From Corallococcus macrosporus (GTDB taxonomy: Bacteria; Myxococcota; Myxococcia; Myxococcales; Myxococcaceae): a stretch of 64,000 nt of DNA. The notes under the pieces are model-generated. The model saw only the letters and a program-made list of their open reading frames with translations. It was not told the DNA's origin and searched no databases. A program made the position numbers and the translations under genes. Positions 25,768-35,119 of this stretch are shown here, piece by piece. The stretch spans positions 2,356,001 through 2,420,000 of the forward strand of contig NZ_JAFIMU010000007.1 in the NCBI RefSeq assembly GCF_017302985.1, read 5' to 3'. Each line of letters begins with the position of its first letter. The stretch's first letter is position 1.

Positions 25768-26373
25768 ATGGACGGATCCGCGACCTTTCCCGACGTGACG
25801 CTGGCCATCCTGGCAGGAGGGCAGGGGACCCGGCTGGGCGGTGTGGCCAAGGGGCTGCTGAGCGTGGAGGGGCTCACGACCCTTGAACGCCTGCGAGCCT
25901 TCGGGTCGCATTTCGAGGACGTGCTGCTGGTGGCGAATGTTCCGGAACCGTACGAGCGCTTCGGACTCCGGACGGTGGCGGACGTCGTGAAGGGCAAGGG
26001 AGCGCCCGGAGGTGTTCACGCGGCCCTGGGAGCGGCCCACACGTCGTGGGTGTTCGCGGTGGCGTGCGACATGCCGTTCGTCACGGAGGCCGCGGCGAGG
26101 GTGGTGTTGGACGCGCGGGCGGAAGACGTGGACGCGGTGTGCTTCGAGCAGGACGGACGCTGGGAGCCGCTCTTCGCGGCCTACCGCAAGGAGCTGGTGA
26201 CGCGGTGGGGCGAAGCACTGGCGGAGGATCCGTCCATGAAGCGCGTGCTGCTGCGCTTCCGCACGAGGACACTCCCCGTGGACGCACTGCGCACGGTGGA
26301 TCCGGAGCTGCGCGCGCTGGCCAACGTGAACACGCCAGAGGATTTGGCGCGCTACGGCGTCACGTTGCCTTGA
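25768..26373 (+). CDS. mobA: MobA, molybdenum cofactor guanylyltransferase
   Basis: The product is 201 aa. LAILAGGQGTRLGGVAKGLL is the nucleotidyltransferase signature (LAGGxGxRxGG..K), and VFAVACDMPFV carries the metal-binding Asp. It attaches GMP to Mo-molybdopterin to form the bis-MGD cofactor required by formate dehydrogenase. It is divergent from moeA across 156 bp with no recognisable riboswitch, and convergent with the FDH operon (3-bp gap). Confidence 0.92.
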   Translation: MDGSATFPDVTLAILAGGQGTRLGGVAKGLLSVEGLTTLERLRAFGSHFEDVLLVANVPEPYERFGLRTVADVVKGKGAPGGVHAALGAAHTSWVFAVACDMPFVTEAAARVVLDARAEDVDAVCFEQDGRWEPLFAAYRKELVTRWGEALAEDPSMKRVLLRFRTRTLPVDALRTVDPELRALANVNTPEDLARYGVTLP

Positions 26374-26376
26374 ACC

Positions 26377-27591
26377 TCACGGCTCCGGCTGCGTCACCAT
26401 GAACCGTGCATACGGTGCCTCGGGCCGTGGCGCCGTGCGTGCCGCGCCCTGGCCCAGCACCGGCAACGGGAAGCTCAGGGGCTTTCCGTCCGACGCGGTC
26501 GTGTTCCCATCCACCTGCGCCGCGCCCAGGCCCTGGCGCTGTCCCTGGAACGTGGCCTGCGGGTTCCTCGCGGAGGCCTTGCCCGCCTGGATGATGCCGT
26601 AGCGCGCGGCCACGGCTCCCACCGTGGACAGCACGTCCGCCGTCACCTGCTTCCACCTGGACCGCCCCGGCAGCACGTCCACCACCAGCCCCGCCATCGA
26701 GCACGTCCGCGACAGCATCCACAGCGCTCCCGAGGCACCCGTGCGCAGCGGCCTGCCCACCTCCGCGACCTGCCGCGCCTCCAGCTCCACCGCCTCGCGC
26801 GTGAAGAGCTCCGCCACCTTGCCCGCGATGCGGAAGCGGCGCAGCACGCGCTCCTCCGCTTTCGAATGCGGGAACAAGGACAACAGGCTCCCCGCGCTCG
26901 CGGTCGCGGAGGACATGAAGAACAGCGGCAGCGTGCGCCCCACCTGCTGCCACAGCGGCACCGCCGTGTTGCTCACCAGCACCGCCGTGTACCCCGCCAG
27001 CGGCAATCCCAGCAGCGCGCCCATACGTCCCGCCACGCGTCCCAGCGTGCCCAGCACCCCGGGCCTCCGCCGCAACACCCACGCCGCCGAGTTCACCGCG
27101 CCCGAGCCCGCCAGCACCCACGAGCCCACGCTCATGGGCGACGTGGGCCGGAACACGCGCAGCATGTTCAGGAAGCGCGACGGCCGGCCCAGGTCGTGGA
27201 TCAACAGCCCCGCGCTCACGATGTCGCCCGCCGTGGCCACCGTGTGACAGCGCTCGGCCAGCCGCTCCAGCCGCCGGCCTCCGAAGGACTCCAGCGCCAC
27301 CCCGAGCACGCTCGCCGCGCCCGCCACCCCGCCCACGTAGAAGTACGCGGGCACGGTCCAGATCCACAGCGGCTCCTTCAGCACCGGCATGCCGTAGTAG
27401 CTCGGAGCCTCCGCGCTGTCCGGCCCGGACCTCGACGGCACCGTGGACAACACGTCCATCCCGTGCCGAGCGGGCTCCGGATCCTTCACCCGCTGCTGCG
27501 AACCCTCGCCCTCGAGGATGCCCGCGCGCGAGTCGATGTTGCGCCCGTCCGTCTTGCGCTGAAGCCGGTCCAGCAGCGTGTCGTCGCTCAT
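26377..27591 (-). CDS. NrfD-type membrane subunit of formate dehydrogenase
   Basis: The product is 404 aa. ATG 27591 overlaps the stop of the iron-sulfur subunit (TGATG). The first 70 residues are cytoplasmic and polar; then multiple helices begin near WTVPAYFYVGGVAGAASVLG, with the family motif HDLGRPSRFLNMLRVFRPTS and PMSVGSWVLAGSGAVNSAAW as in NrfD/PsrC quinone-reactive subunits. It replaces the cytochrome b561-type gamma subunit of E. coli FDH-N. It should pass electrons from the beta subunit to quinone. Confidence 0.85.
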   Translation of the reverse strand: MSDDTLLDRLQRKTDGRNIDSRAGILEGEGSQQRVKDPEPARHGMDVLSTVPSRSGPDSAEAPSYYGMPVLKEPLWIWTVPAYFYVGGVAGAASVLGVALESFGGRRLERLAERCHTVATAGDIVSAGLLIHDLGRPSRFLNMLRVFRPTSPMSVGSWVLAGSGAVNSAAWVLRRRPGVLGTLGRVAGRMGALLGLPLAGYTAVLVSNTAVPLWQQVGRTLPLFFMSSATASAGSLLSLFPHSKAEERVLRRFRIAGKVAELFTREAVELEARQVAEVGRPLRTGASGALWMLSRTCSMAGLVVDVLPGRSRWKQVTADVLSTVGAVAARYGIIQAGKASARNPQATFQGQRQGLGAAQVDGNTTASDGKPLSFPLPVLGQGAARTAPRPEAPYARFMVTQPEP

Positions 27592-28385
27592 CAGCCCTCC
27601 CGCCCCAGCACCACCGCGCCCACCGCCACGGCCACCATGCCCACCGCGCCCATCGCCACCGACGCCCACGACCGCGCCGCCTTCTTCGTCGGCACCACGG
27701 GATCGGGCGGCAGGTTGTAGACCTCCGGCTTGTCCAGCAGCAGGAAGAACGCGTTGAGCCCGCCCGTGCCCGGCTGGTTCTCCGCGTCCTTCCCGTACAG
27801 GTACGCGTCCGTCACGCCGCGCTGATGCAGGTCGCGCACCCGCGTCTCCGCTCGCGCGTGCAGTTCGTCCAGGTCGCCGTACTGGATGGACGCCGTGGGA
27901 CAGGCCTTCGCGCACGCGGGCGTCTGGTCGTCGCCGATGCGGTCGTAGCAGAGCGTGCACTTCCACGCGCGCCCGTCGTCCTCGCGCCGGTCAATCACGC
28001 CGAACGGACACGCGGACACGCAGTAGCCGCAGCCGTTGCACACGTCCGGCTGCACGTAGACCGTGTCGAACTCCGTGCGCACGATGGCGCCCGTGGGACA
28101 CGCCTCCAGGCACCCCGCGCGCTGGCAGTGCTTGCACACGTCCGACATCATCAGCCAGGAGAAGTCCCCCGCGCCCGACGCCTGCCCCTGCAACGGCACC
28201 GGCCGCTCCACGAACGCCACGTGCCGCCACGTCGACGCGCCCAGGTGCGCCGTCTGGTCGTACGACATGCCCGTGAAGTGGAAGCCGTCGTCGGGAAGCT
28301 GGTTCCACTGCTTGCACGCGACCTCGCACGCCTTGCAGCCGATGCAGAGCGTCGTGTCCGTGAAGAACCCCTTGCGGCTCCCCAT
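27591..28385 (-). CDS. Iron-sulfur (beta) subunit of formate dehydrogenase
   Basis: The product is 264 aa. Four ferredoxin-type clusters are visible: CIGCKACEVACKQWN, CKHCQRAGCLEACPTG, CNGCGYCVSACPFGV and CTLCYDRIGDD with CAKACPTASIQYGD. A C-terminal membrane helix (WASVAMGAVGMVAVAVGAVV) anchors it. No signal peptide is present. It lies 4 bp after the alpha subunit and overlaps the NrfD subunit, forming one operon. It carries electrons from the molybdenum site to the membrane subunit. Confidence 0.92.
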   Translation of the reverse strand: MGSRKGFFTDTTLCIGCKACEVACKQWNQLPDDGFHFTGMSYDQTAHLGASTWRHVAFVERPVPLQGQASGAGDFSWLMMSDVCKHCQRAGCLEACPTGAIVRTEFDTVYVQPDVCNGCGYCVSACPFGVIDRREDDGRAWKCTLCYDRIGDDQTPACAKACPTASIQYGDLDELHARAETRVRDLHQRGVTDAYLYGKDAENQPGTGGLNAFFLLLDKPEVYNLPPDPVVPTKKAARSWASVAMGAVGMVAVAVGAVVLGREG

Positions 28386-28389
28386 GCGC

Positions 28390-31300
28390 CTATCCCTTCC
28401 CCTCGGGTTCCTGTGACTCCGAATGGTCCACTTGCGGCGTCACGTCGCGCGGCACCTCCGGCAGCACGGGCGCGGGCGGCGCCGCTCCCGCCGCGGCCCG
28501 CTCGCCCGCGCGCAGCCGTCCCGCGCGCAGGTCCGCCGTGAACGCCTTCGACTCCTGGATGTCCACGTTCTGATCCGCGACGAACGCGGTCAGCTCGTTG
28601 GCCCCTTCACCGCGCACGCGCCCCGTGACGCCCCAGTGGTACGGCAGGCCAATCTGGTGCACCTGGCGCCCCTTCACCTTCAGCGGGCGGATGCGCTCCG
28701 TGACGAGCGCCCTGCACTCCAGGTCCCCGCGCGCCGTGGCCAGCGTGCACCAGTCCCCGTTCTTCAGCCCCTTCTCGCGCGCCAGCTCCGGGGAGATTTC
28801 ACAGAACATCTCCGGCTGCAGCTCGCTCAGCCACGACAGCCAGCGCGACATGCCGCCCGCGGTGTGGTGCTCGGTGAGCCGGTAGGTCGTGACGAGGTAC
28901 GGGTAGCGCGGGTCGCCCCAGGCGCGGTGATAGGGATTGTCCTTGCGCCGCCACTCCTCGCGCGTGGGGCTGCACTGCTGCGCGTAGAGCGGGTTGGGCA
29001 CCACCGACTCCATGGGCTCGTAGTGCGTGGGCAGCGGCCCGTCCATCATCCCGCTGGGCGCGAAGAGCCAGCCCTTGCCGTCCGCCTGCAGGAGGAACGG
29101 ATCATTCCCCGCGAGCGTGTCCAGCCCCGTCGCGCCCTCGGGGGGCCGGTACTCCGGCGGCCGGTCCGCGATGAAGTCCGGGACGTCCTCGCCAGTCCAC
29201 TTCTTCTCTCCGGCGTCCCACCACACGTAGCGCTTGCGCTCGCTCCAGGGCTTGCCGTTCACGTCCGCCGACGCGCGGTTGTAGAGGATGCGGCGGTTGG
29301 CGGGCCATGCCCAGCCCCACTCGGGCGCCACCCACGTCTGCTCCTGCCCCGGCTTGCGCCGCGCCGTCTGGTTGACGCCGTCCTTGTAGCAGCCCGAGTA
29401 GATCCAACAGCCGCACGCCGTGGAGCCGTCGTCCTTCAACGCCGTGAAGCCGTCCACCGGCTTGCCGTCCGCCACCGTGTAGCCGTTGATCTCCTTGAGC
29501 ACCGCCTCCGCGGAGGGCTCCGCGTGCGGCCCGTGCGTGGGGTAGTCCCACGTCAGGTCCAGCAGCGGCGCGTCCTTGGGGTCCGTGGAGTCCGCGTAGA
29601 GGGCGCGCAGCTTGCGCCCCAGGTGGTAGGCGAAGTGCAGCTCGCTGCGCGTGTCCCCCCTCGGCTCCACCGCCTTGTGATGCCATTGCAGCAGCCGCTG
29701 CGTGTTGGTGAAGGTGCCGTCCTTCTCCGTGTGCGCGGCGGCCGGGAAGAAGAAGACCTCCGTGGGGATGTCCTCCGGCCGCACCTGCCCGGACTGCACC
29801 TCCGGCGCCGTGCGCCAGAACTCCGCCGTCTCGATGAGGGTGAAGTCGCGCACCACCAGCCAGTCCAGCTTGCGCAGCCCCTTGCGCTGGAGCGCCCCGT
29901 TCATGCTGCCCACGGCGGGGTTCTCCCCCATGACGAAGTAGCCCTGGAGCTTCCCGTCCGCCATGTCCGCCACCGTCTGCATGTGCGAGTGGTTCCCCGT
30001 CAGCCGGGGCAGGTGGTGGAAGAGGTAGTCGTTGTCCTGGGTGGCCTTGTCCCCGAACCACGCCTTGAGCAGCGACACCGCGTACTTGGGGAACTCACTC
30101 CACCAGCCGCTGCCGGACTTGTTGTTGCGGATGTAGTGCTCCAGCCCGTCCGTGGTGGGCTTCGCGTGCGGCATGGGCAGGTAGCCCGGCAGCAGGTTGT
30201 AGAGCGTGGGGATGTCCGTGGAGCCCTGGATGGACGCGTGCCCGCGCAGCGCGAGGATGCCGCCCCCGGGCCGGCCGATGTTGCCCAGCAAGAGCTGGAG
30301 GATGGCCGCCGTGCGGATGTACTGCACGCCCACCGAGTGCTGCGTCCAGCCCACCGCGTAGCAGAACGCGCTGGTGCGCTCCGGGTTGGAGTTGTCACAC
30401 AGCGTCCGGGCCACCTGGAGGAACAGCGCCTCGTCCACGCCGCACACCTGCGACACCACCTTCGGCGTGTAGCGGGAGAAGTGGCGCTTGAGCAGCTGGA
30501 ACACGCAGCGCGGATGCTGGAGCGTCTCGTCGCGGTGCTCCTCGCGGACGTCCACCCGGTGCTCGTGCCCGCCGCCGCCCGCGCCCGGCTCGTCCGTCAG
30601 CTCCTTGTGGCCCGCCGCGGGCACGGCGCCCGGCACGTCCTGGTACTGCCAGGTCGCGATGTCATAGCGGTTGTCCTTCGGCTGGAAGCCGCTGAAGAGC
30701 CCCTCCAGGTCCTCCGTGTCCTGGAAGCCCTCGCGGATGAGCGTGGCCGCGTTGGTGTACTGCACCACGTAGTCGCGGAAGTACCGCTCGTGCTCCAGCA
30801 CGTAGTGGATGAGCCCGCCCAGGAACGCGATGTCCGTGCCCACGCGGATGGGCGCGTAGAGGTCCGCCACCGCGCTGGTGCGCGTGTAGCGAGGGTCCAC
30901 GTGGATGACCTTCGCGCCCCGGGCCTTCGCCTCCATCACCCACTGGAAGCCCACCGGATGGCACTCGGCCATGTTGGACCCCTGGATGAGGATGCAGTCC
31001 GAGTGCTGCAGGTCCTGCTGGAACGTCGTGGCTCCACCGCGGCCGAACGTGATGCCCAGACCGGGCACCGTGGACGCGTGTCATATTCGAGCCTGGTTCT
31101 CCACCTGCACGACGCCCAGCGCGCTGAACAGCTTCTTGAGGAGGTAGTTCTCCTCGTTGTCCAGCGTCGCCCCGCCCAGGTGCGCCAGCCCCAGCGTCCG
31201 GTTCACCCAACGGCCTTCCGCGTCACGCTGCTGGAACGTCGCGTCGCGCGTGCGCTTCACGCGTTCGGCCACCTTGTCCATCGCCTCTTCCAGCGGAATG

Positions 31301-31650
31301 GGCTCCCACTCCGTGCCGCCGGGGCGGCGGTAGAGGACCTGCTGGACGCGTTGCGTGCCCGTGACCAACTGGAACGTCGCGGCGCCCTTGGGACACAGCC
31401 GGCCGCGCGAGATGGGGGAATGCGGGTCGCCCTCGATGTCGAGGATGCGCCCGTCGCGCACGTGCACCTCCTGCCCGCAGCCCACCGCGCAGTACGGACA
31501 GATGGACTTCACCACCGCATCCGCGGACTTCGTGCGCGGCTCCAGCGAGCGGCTGCGCGCCGTCATCGCCGTGTCCCCCAGCGCGCGGCCATCCCCGCGG
31601 GTGAGCTGCCGCAGCACGGGCCAACCGTTCAACAGGTCGCGGAACTTCAA
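28390..31650 (-). CDS. Selenocysteine formate dehydrogenase alpha subunit
   Basis: One frame of 1086 residues from TTG 31650 (GGAGGAG 5 bp upstream) to 28390, interrupted only by UGA at 31083-31081 (residue 190). The context NQARI-U-HASTV matches the selenocysteine site of FDH-N/FDH-H, and a SECIS hairpin follows directly. The N-terminus binds a [4Fe-4S] cluster (CPYCAVGCGQEV ... GRLCPKG), the middle is the bis-MGD domain (SDCILIQGSNMAECHP), and the C-terminus is the MGD-binding cap. Standard gene callers split it into two ORFs. It has no Tat motif, so the enzyme likely faces the cytoplasm. It oxidises formate to CO2 and passes electrons to the beta subunit. Confidence 0.93.
31051..31083 (-). 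promoter_or_regulatory. Bacterial SECIS element after the UGA codon
   Basis: In the mRNA, UGA is followed after 18 nt by a loop GGUCU closed by a 7-bp stem (GGUGCCC / GGGCAUC, one G-U pair). The 18-nt distance and GGUCU loop are the same as in the E. coli fdhF SECIS, the SelB binding site. Confidence 0.9.
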
Positions 31651-31954
31651 GGCCGCTCCTCCCCAGTCCGGGCGCGCACGCAGGACCCCGGCCCTCAAGA
31701 TGGGGACGCGAGGCGGAGGAGGCCAGTGCCGCGAAGGCCGGGGGCCGTGGAGCGAGGGTGGGAGCAAGCGGGCAGGCATGAAAATGCACCGCACGCGAAA
31801 TCAGACCGGGGGGCTCCAGCCGTTATTTCTCCACGGTGCCAACGCCTCGTCCGGCTCCACCCTCTCCTGGGGCCTTCACACGCCTCCAGGAGGAGCCGGA
31901 CGACCCACAGCCACGAGATGGCCGGACGTGGCGGAGAGCGAGTGGAGACACTGC
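31651..31954. other. Divergent control region between FDH and a response regulator
   Basis: This 304-bp region carries the ribosome site of the FDH alpha subunit (GGAGGAG on the minus strand) next to 31650 and a short dyad GCAT-GAAA-ATGC at 31776-31787. No promoter consensus or gene could be supported. Confidence 0.4.
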
Positions 31955-32329
31955 ATGACAGACAGTGCCCCCCTCATCCTCTTGATCGAGGACGAGGAAG
32001 ACATCCGGGACGCGGTCGCGACGCTGTTGGAGATGGAGGGCTACCGCGTCGCGCAATGCATCCATGGCGAGGACGCGTGGAAGTGGCTGAAGTCCCATCC
32101 CCGCCCGGACCTCATCCTGCTGGACCTGATGATGCCGGTGATGGACGGACAGGCCTTCCTCGCGCGGCTGTCCGAGGAACGCATGCTGGAGGGCGTGCCC
32201 ATCATCGTGCTGTCCGGTAGCCCCTTCCGTCCGCCGGGCGCGTCGGCGTACCTGCGCAAACCCGTGGCGGTGGATCCGCTGATGGAGGCGGTGCGCCACT
32301 TCCTGCCCGCATCCGGGGAAGGCCCGTAA
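31955..32329 (+). CDS. Single-domain response regulator
   Basis: The product is 124 aa, a CheY-like receiver alone. It has ILLIEDEEDIRDAV at the start, phospho-acceptor D57 in LILLDLMMPVMDGQAF, VLSGS as the switch Ser/Thr strand and YLRKPVAVDPLM with the conserved Lys. No output domain is present. It is divergent from the FDH operon and precedes a DUF2378 gene. The partner kinase is not in the window. Confidence 0.9.
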   Translation: MTDSAPLILLIEDEEDIRDAVATLLEMEGYRVAQCIHGEDAWKWLKSHPRPDLILLDLMMPVMDGQAFLARLSEERMLEGVPIIVLSGSPFRPPGASAYLRKPVAVDPLMEAVRHFLPASGEGP

Positions 32330-32472
32330 GGACCTCGCACGTCGTGAAACATGTGTCGCGTGGCGCGATGCGGCTTCCATCCAGGACTCGCGATGGAGCG
32401 GGACCTGTGGAATCCTCGCGCCCCGTCAGGTCCCCGCCTGGTCCATTCCCCCTCATTCAAAGGACGACGCTG

Positions 32473-33084
32473 ATGCCGCACGGCGCGCTGAATCTCCCCG
32501 AGGACGTCGCCCGTGATCTGGAAGCCCGCCTCGCCGCGACGACGCCGGAGGACACGAGCCGCGGCCTGTTCTTCCTGGGCGTGCTGGACGCGGTGCGCTT
32601 TCTGGGCGGACCGGAGGCGGTGTCGCGCTGTCTGGAGCAGGTGGGCGAGACCGCCGACTTCATGCCCATGCAGACCTATCCGTTCCCGCGCTTCCTGCGG
32701 CTGTCCTACGTCGCGGCCGAGCAGCTCTCGCCGCTCGTGGGCGGCCACGAGGCGGCGCAGCGGCAGATTGGCACGCAGGCGATGCTGGACTTCCTCAACT
32801 CCATGTTCGCGCGCGACTTCGTGCAGCAGGCGGGCGGCGACCCGAAGCGGCTCCTGGAGCTGATGCACTCCGGCTACCGCACGGCGCTGAACTTCGGCGA
32901 GCGCACCGTGGAGTGGACGGGGCCCACGTCCGGCCGGGTCATCATGAAGCGCTCGCTGATGCCGGTGCCCTACAACGAGGGCATCCTCCAGTCCGCGCTG
33001 GAGGTGACGGGCGTGCAGGACGTGCAGGTGCGCGGCCAGGCGCAGTCACTGGTGGACGCCGTCTACGACGTCTCCTGGTCCTGA
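32473..33084 (+). CDS. DUF2378 (TIGR02265) family protein
   Basis: The product is 203 aa from ATG 32473 with AAGGA upstream. TSRGLFFLGVLDAVRFLGGP, TYPFPRFLRLSYVAAEQL and a C-terminal WTGPTSGRVIMKRSLMPVPY match the roughly 180-200-aa DUF2378 family, which is strongly expanded in Myxococcales. No catalytic motif is evident. Its molecular role is not known; family members often lie near signalling genes, as here. Confidence 0.82.
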   Translation: MPHGALNLPEDVARDLEARLAATTPEDTSRGLFFLGVLDAVRFLGGPEAVSRCLEQVGETADFMPMQTYPFPRFLRLSYVAAEQLSPLVGGHEAAQRQIGTQAMLDFLNSMFARDFVQQAGGDPKRLLELMHSGYRTALNFGERTVEWTGPTSGRVIMKRSLMPVPYNEGILQSALEVTGVQDVQVRGQAQSLVDAVYDVSWS

Positions 33085-33219
33085 AGCCCCCGTGCGTCCT
33101 GCCCCCCGGCCCGCAGGGCAGCCGGGCGAGGGAGGGACGCGCGGAGCAATTCGGGGGCCTGGCCCGTGCCAGGTCCGCCTGGAAGCCCCACCTCTTCCGC
33201 CAGAGAGGGGCGAAAGCGC

Positions 33220-34218
33220 ATGGCGCGTCATGAGGATTTGAGGGGGCAGGTGGCCATCGTCACGGGCGCGTCGAGCGGCGTGGGCTGGCAGTCCGCGCTG
33301 CGCCTGGCGGAGGCCGGGGTGCGGCTGTGCGTCACCGCGCGGCGGCAGGCGGCGCTGGAGCGGCTGCGCGTGGAGGTGCTCCAGCGCGGCGGCGAGTGCC
33401 TGGTGTGTGAGGGCGACGTCACGGTGGCGGAGGACGTGGAGCGCGTGGTGCGCGAGTGCGTGGCGCACTACGGCCGCGTGGACCTGCTGGTGAACGCCGC
33501 GGCGGTGCAGTCCTACGGCGACTTCGACCAGCTGCCCTGGGAGCACATCACGCGCGTGTTCGAGGTGAACTGCTTCGGCTACTTCCGCTTCGCGCGCGCG
33601 GTGCTGCCGCACTTCAAGAAGCAGGGCCACGGTCACCTGCTCAACATCCAGTCCATGCTGTCGGCGGGGTCCGCGCCGCTGCTGTCCGCGTATTCGGCGT
33701 CCAAGCACGCGACGCTGGGGTGGGCGCAGTCGCTGGAGCTGGAGCTGAAGGGCACGGGCGTCCAGGTGTCCAACGTGCTGGTGCCCTCCGTGTCCACGCC
33801 CATGTTCGACCACGCGCCCACGATGCTCGGGAAGAAGCCCGTGCCGGTGCCGCCCACGTACGACGTGGACTTGGTGGCGAAGGCGGTGGTGCGGCTGGCG
33901 AAGCGGCCGGGCCGCACGTCGGTGCCGGCGTTCCTCCAGGGGCGGCTGATGCTGTGGCTCAACGGCGTGGCGCCGTCGGTGGGCAAGGCGGTGCTCTCCC
34001 GCTTCGGCGCGAGGATGCAGACGACGGACACGCCGCTGTACCGGCCCGAGGGCAACCTCTTCAGCCCCGTGGCCGAGGGCGTGGGCCCCCGGGGCAGCGT
34101 GCCGCCGACGCCCGCGTGGAAGCGCTTCACCGCGACGCTGGGCCTGGCGGCGCTCACGGGCGGCGTGGTGGGCGGCGCGGTGCTGGGCGCTCGCGGCCTG
34201 GCGCGCGCGGCACGCTGA
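33220..34218 (+). CDS. Short-chain dehydrogenase/reductase
   Basis: The product is 332 aa from ATG 33220 with GAGAGGGG upstream. The NAD(P)-binding motif is VTGASSGVGWQSALRLAEAG, NAAAVQSYG is the NAG-equivalent, and the catalytic Ser lies in NIQSMLS with YSASKH giving Y-x-x-x-K. The C-terminal 90 residues extend beyond the usual 250-aa SDR and end in a hydrophobic Gly/Ala helix (LGLAALTGGVVGGAVLGARG), suggesting membrane association. The substrate is unknown. Confidence 0.87.
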   Translation: MARHEDLRGQVAIVTGASSGVGWQSALRLAEAGVRLCVTARRQAALERLRVEVLQRGGECLVCEGDVTVAEDVERVVRECVAHYGRVDLLVNAAAVQSYGDFDQLPWEHITRVFEVNCFGYFRFARAVLPHFKKQGHGHLLNIQSMLSAGSAPLLSAYSASKHATLGWAQSLELELKGTGVQVSNVLVPSVSTPMFDHAPTMLGKKPVPVPPTYDVDLVAKAVVRLAKRPGRTSVPAFLQGRLMLWLNGVAPSVGKAVLSRFGARMQTTDTPLYRPEGNLFSPVAEGVGPRGSVPPTPAWKRFTATLGLAALTGGVVGGAVLGARGLARAAR

Positions 34219-34242
34219 AAAGGCCTCCGGCCCCCCTCCGTG

Positions 34243-34265
34243 GCGCGATCAGGATTTTCCTGATC
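34243..34265. terminator. Perfect 10-bp hairpin after the SDR gene
   Basis: GCGATCAGGA-TTT-TCCTGATCGC is a perfect inverted repeat with a 3-nt loop, 25 bp after the SDR stop. There is no U-tract, so it is either a weak terminator or an operator for the next gene. Confidence 0.5.
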
Positions 34266-34404
34266 GCGGCCCGGATGGTGTCGTGTCAACGAAGTGGGGT
34301 GGTGGCGGCAAAACATCCTCGCGTTGCGGCGGGCTTTGGCTAGAAGGGGCCCCGCATGCGCACCGGGAAGGGTCGGCCGGGCGCGAACGTGAGGAGAGAC
34401 GTCA

Positions 34405-35001
34405 ATGCGTGGAAACAAGTGGACGGGCCTGGCGCTGGTGGCGGGACTCGCGGTGTCTTCGCAGGCGGTGGCGGCGGAAGAGCCGGACCTGAACAGCAAC
34501 CCGGGCCGGGCGTCGTCGTTCGGCAACGCGGGCCAGATGGTCATCAGCCAGGAGCTGAACGGCTTCATCGGCTACAACACCGCCTCCGAGGTCTTCCTGG
34601 TCCGCCTGGAGCCCTCCGCGGACTACTTCCTCCAGCAGAACCTGTCGGTGGGCGCGTCCGCGCTGGTCGCGTTCGGCTTCGGTGACAGCACGGTCGTGGG
34701 CCTGGGCGTGGCGGGCCGCGTGGGCTACCACCTGCCGCTGAGCGAGCGCGTGTCGCTCTGGCCCAAGGTGGGCTTCGGCGTGCAGTTCGGTCACATCCCG
34801 GACAACAGCGACGTGAACTTCGTCCTGGACTTCAACGCCCCCCTGCTGTTCCACGTCACGCCGAACTTCTTCGTGGGCGCGGGTCCGCAGGTGCGCGCGC
34901 TCATCAGCGACCGCGGCTTCTCGCTGGGCGCGGACCAGGGCAACTTCTCTGGCAGCGACGTGACCATCGGCATCACGACCACGGTCGGCGGTTACTTCTA
35001 G
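34405..35001 (+). CDS. Outer-membrane beta-barrel-like protein
   Basis: The product is 198 aa from ATG 34405 with GAGGAGAG upstream. A clear signal peptide (KWTGLALVAGLAVSSQAVAA) is followed by alternating strands rich in Gly, Phe and Tyr (LSVGASALVAFGFGDSTVVG, VSLWPKVGFGVQFGH), ending in an aromatic residue (TTTVGGYF) as in eight-strand barrels. It resembles small OmpA/OmpX-type outer-membrane proteins. No specific role can be given. Confidence 0.72.
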   Translation: MRGNKWTGLALVAGLAVSSQAVAAEEPDLNSNPGRASSFGNAGQMVISQELNGFIGYNTASEVFLVRLEPSADYFLQQNLSVGASALVAFGFGDSTVVGLGVAGRVGYHLPLSERVSLWPKVGFGVQFGHIPDNSDVNFVLDFNAPLLFHVTPNFFVGAGPQVRALISDRGFSLGADQGNFSGSDVTIGITTTVGGYF

Positions 35002-35015
35002 CCTCGGGCCTTCCT

Positions 35016-35043
35016 GGCACCCCGGGCCGCGTGCCCGGGTGCC
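35016..35043 (+). terminator. Strong GC hairpin after the outer-membrane protein gene
   Basis: GGCACCCCGGGC-CGCGT-GCCCGGGTGCC forms an 11-bp stem with one bulged C, 15 bp after the stop at 35001. No U-tract follows, as is common in high-GC genomes. Confidence 0.6.
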
Positions 35044-35056
35044 GGGGAGTCGCAGG

Positions 35057-35094
35057 ACCTGGGACGTAGGCCCGCGTGGGTTGACGTTCCAGGT
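35057..35094. repeat. 11-bp inverted repeat upstream of the kinase-like gene
   Basis: ACCTGGGACGT (35057-35067) and ACGTTCCAGGT (35084-35094) are complementary at 10 of 11 positions across a 16-nt loop. It ends 25 bp before the kinase-like ATG, a good place for an operator or leader hairpin. Confidence 0.55.
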
Positions 35095-35119
35095 TGGATG
35101 TGTTGGGTTGGAGGGTGCC

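Noticed and set aside
28390-31794. Frameshifted or truncated FDH pseudogene (two ORFs)
   Set aside because: The frame is continuous, with only a UGA at the Sec position and a SECIS hairpin after it.
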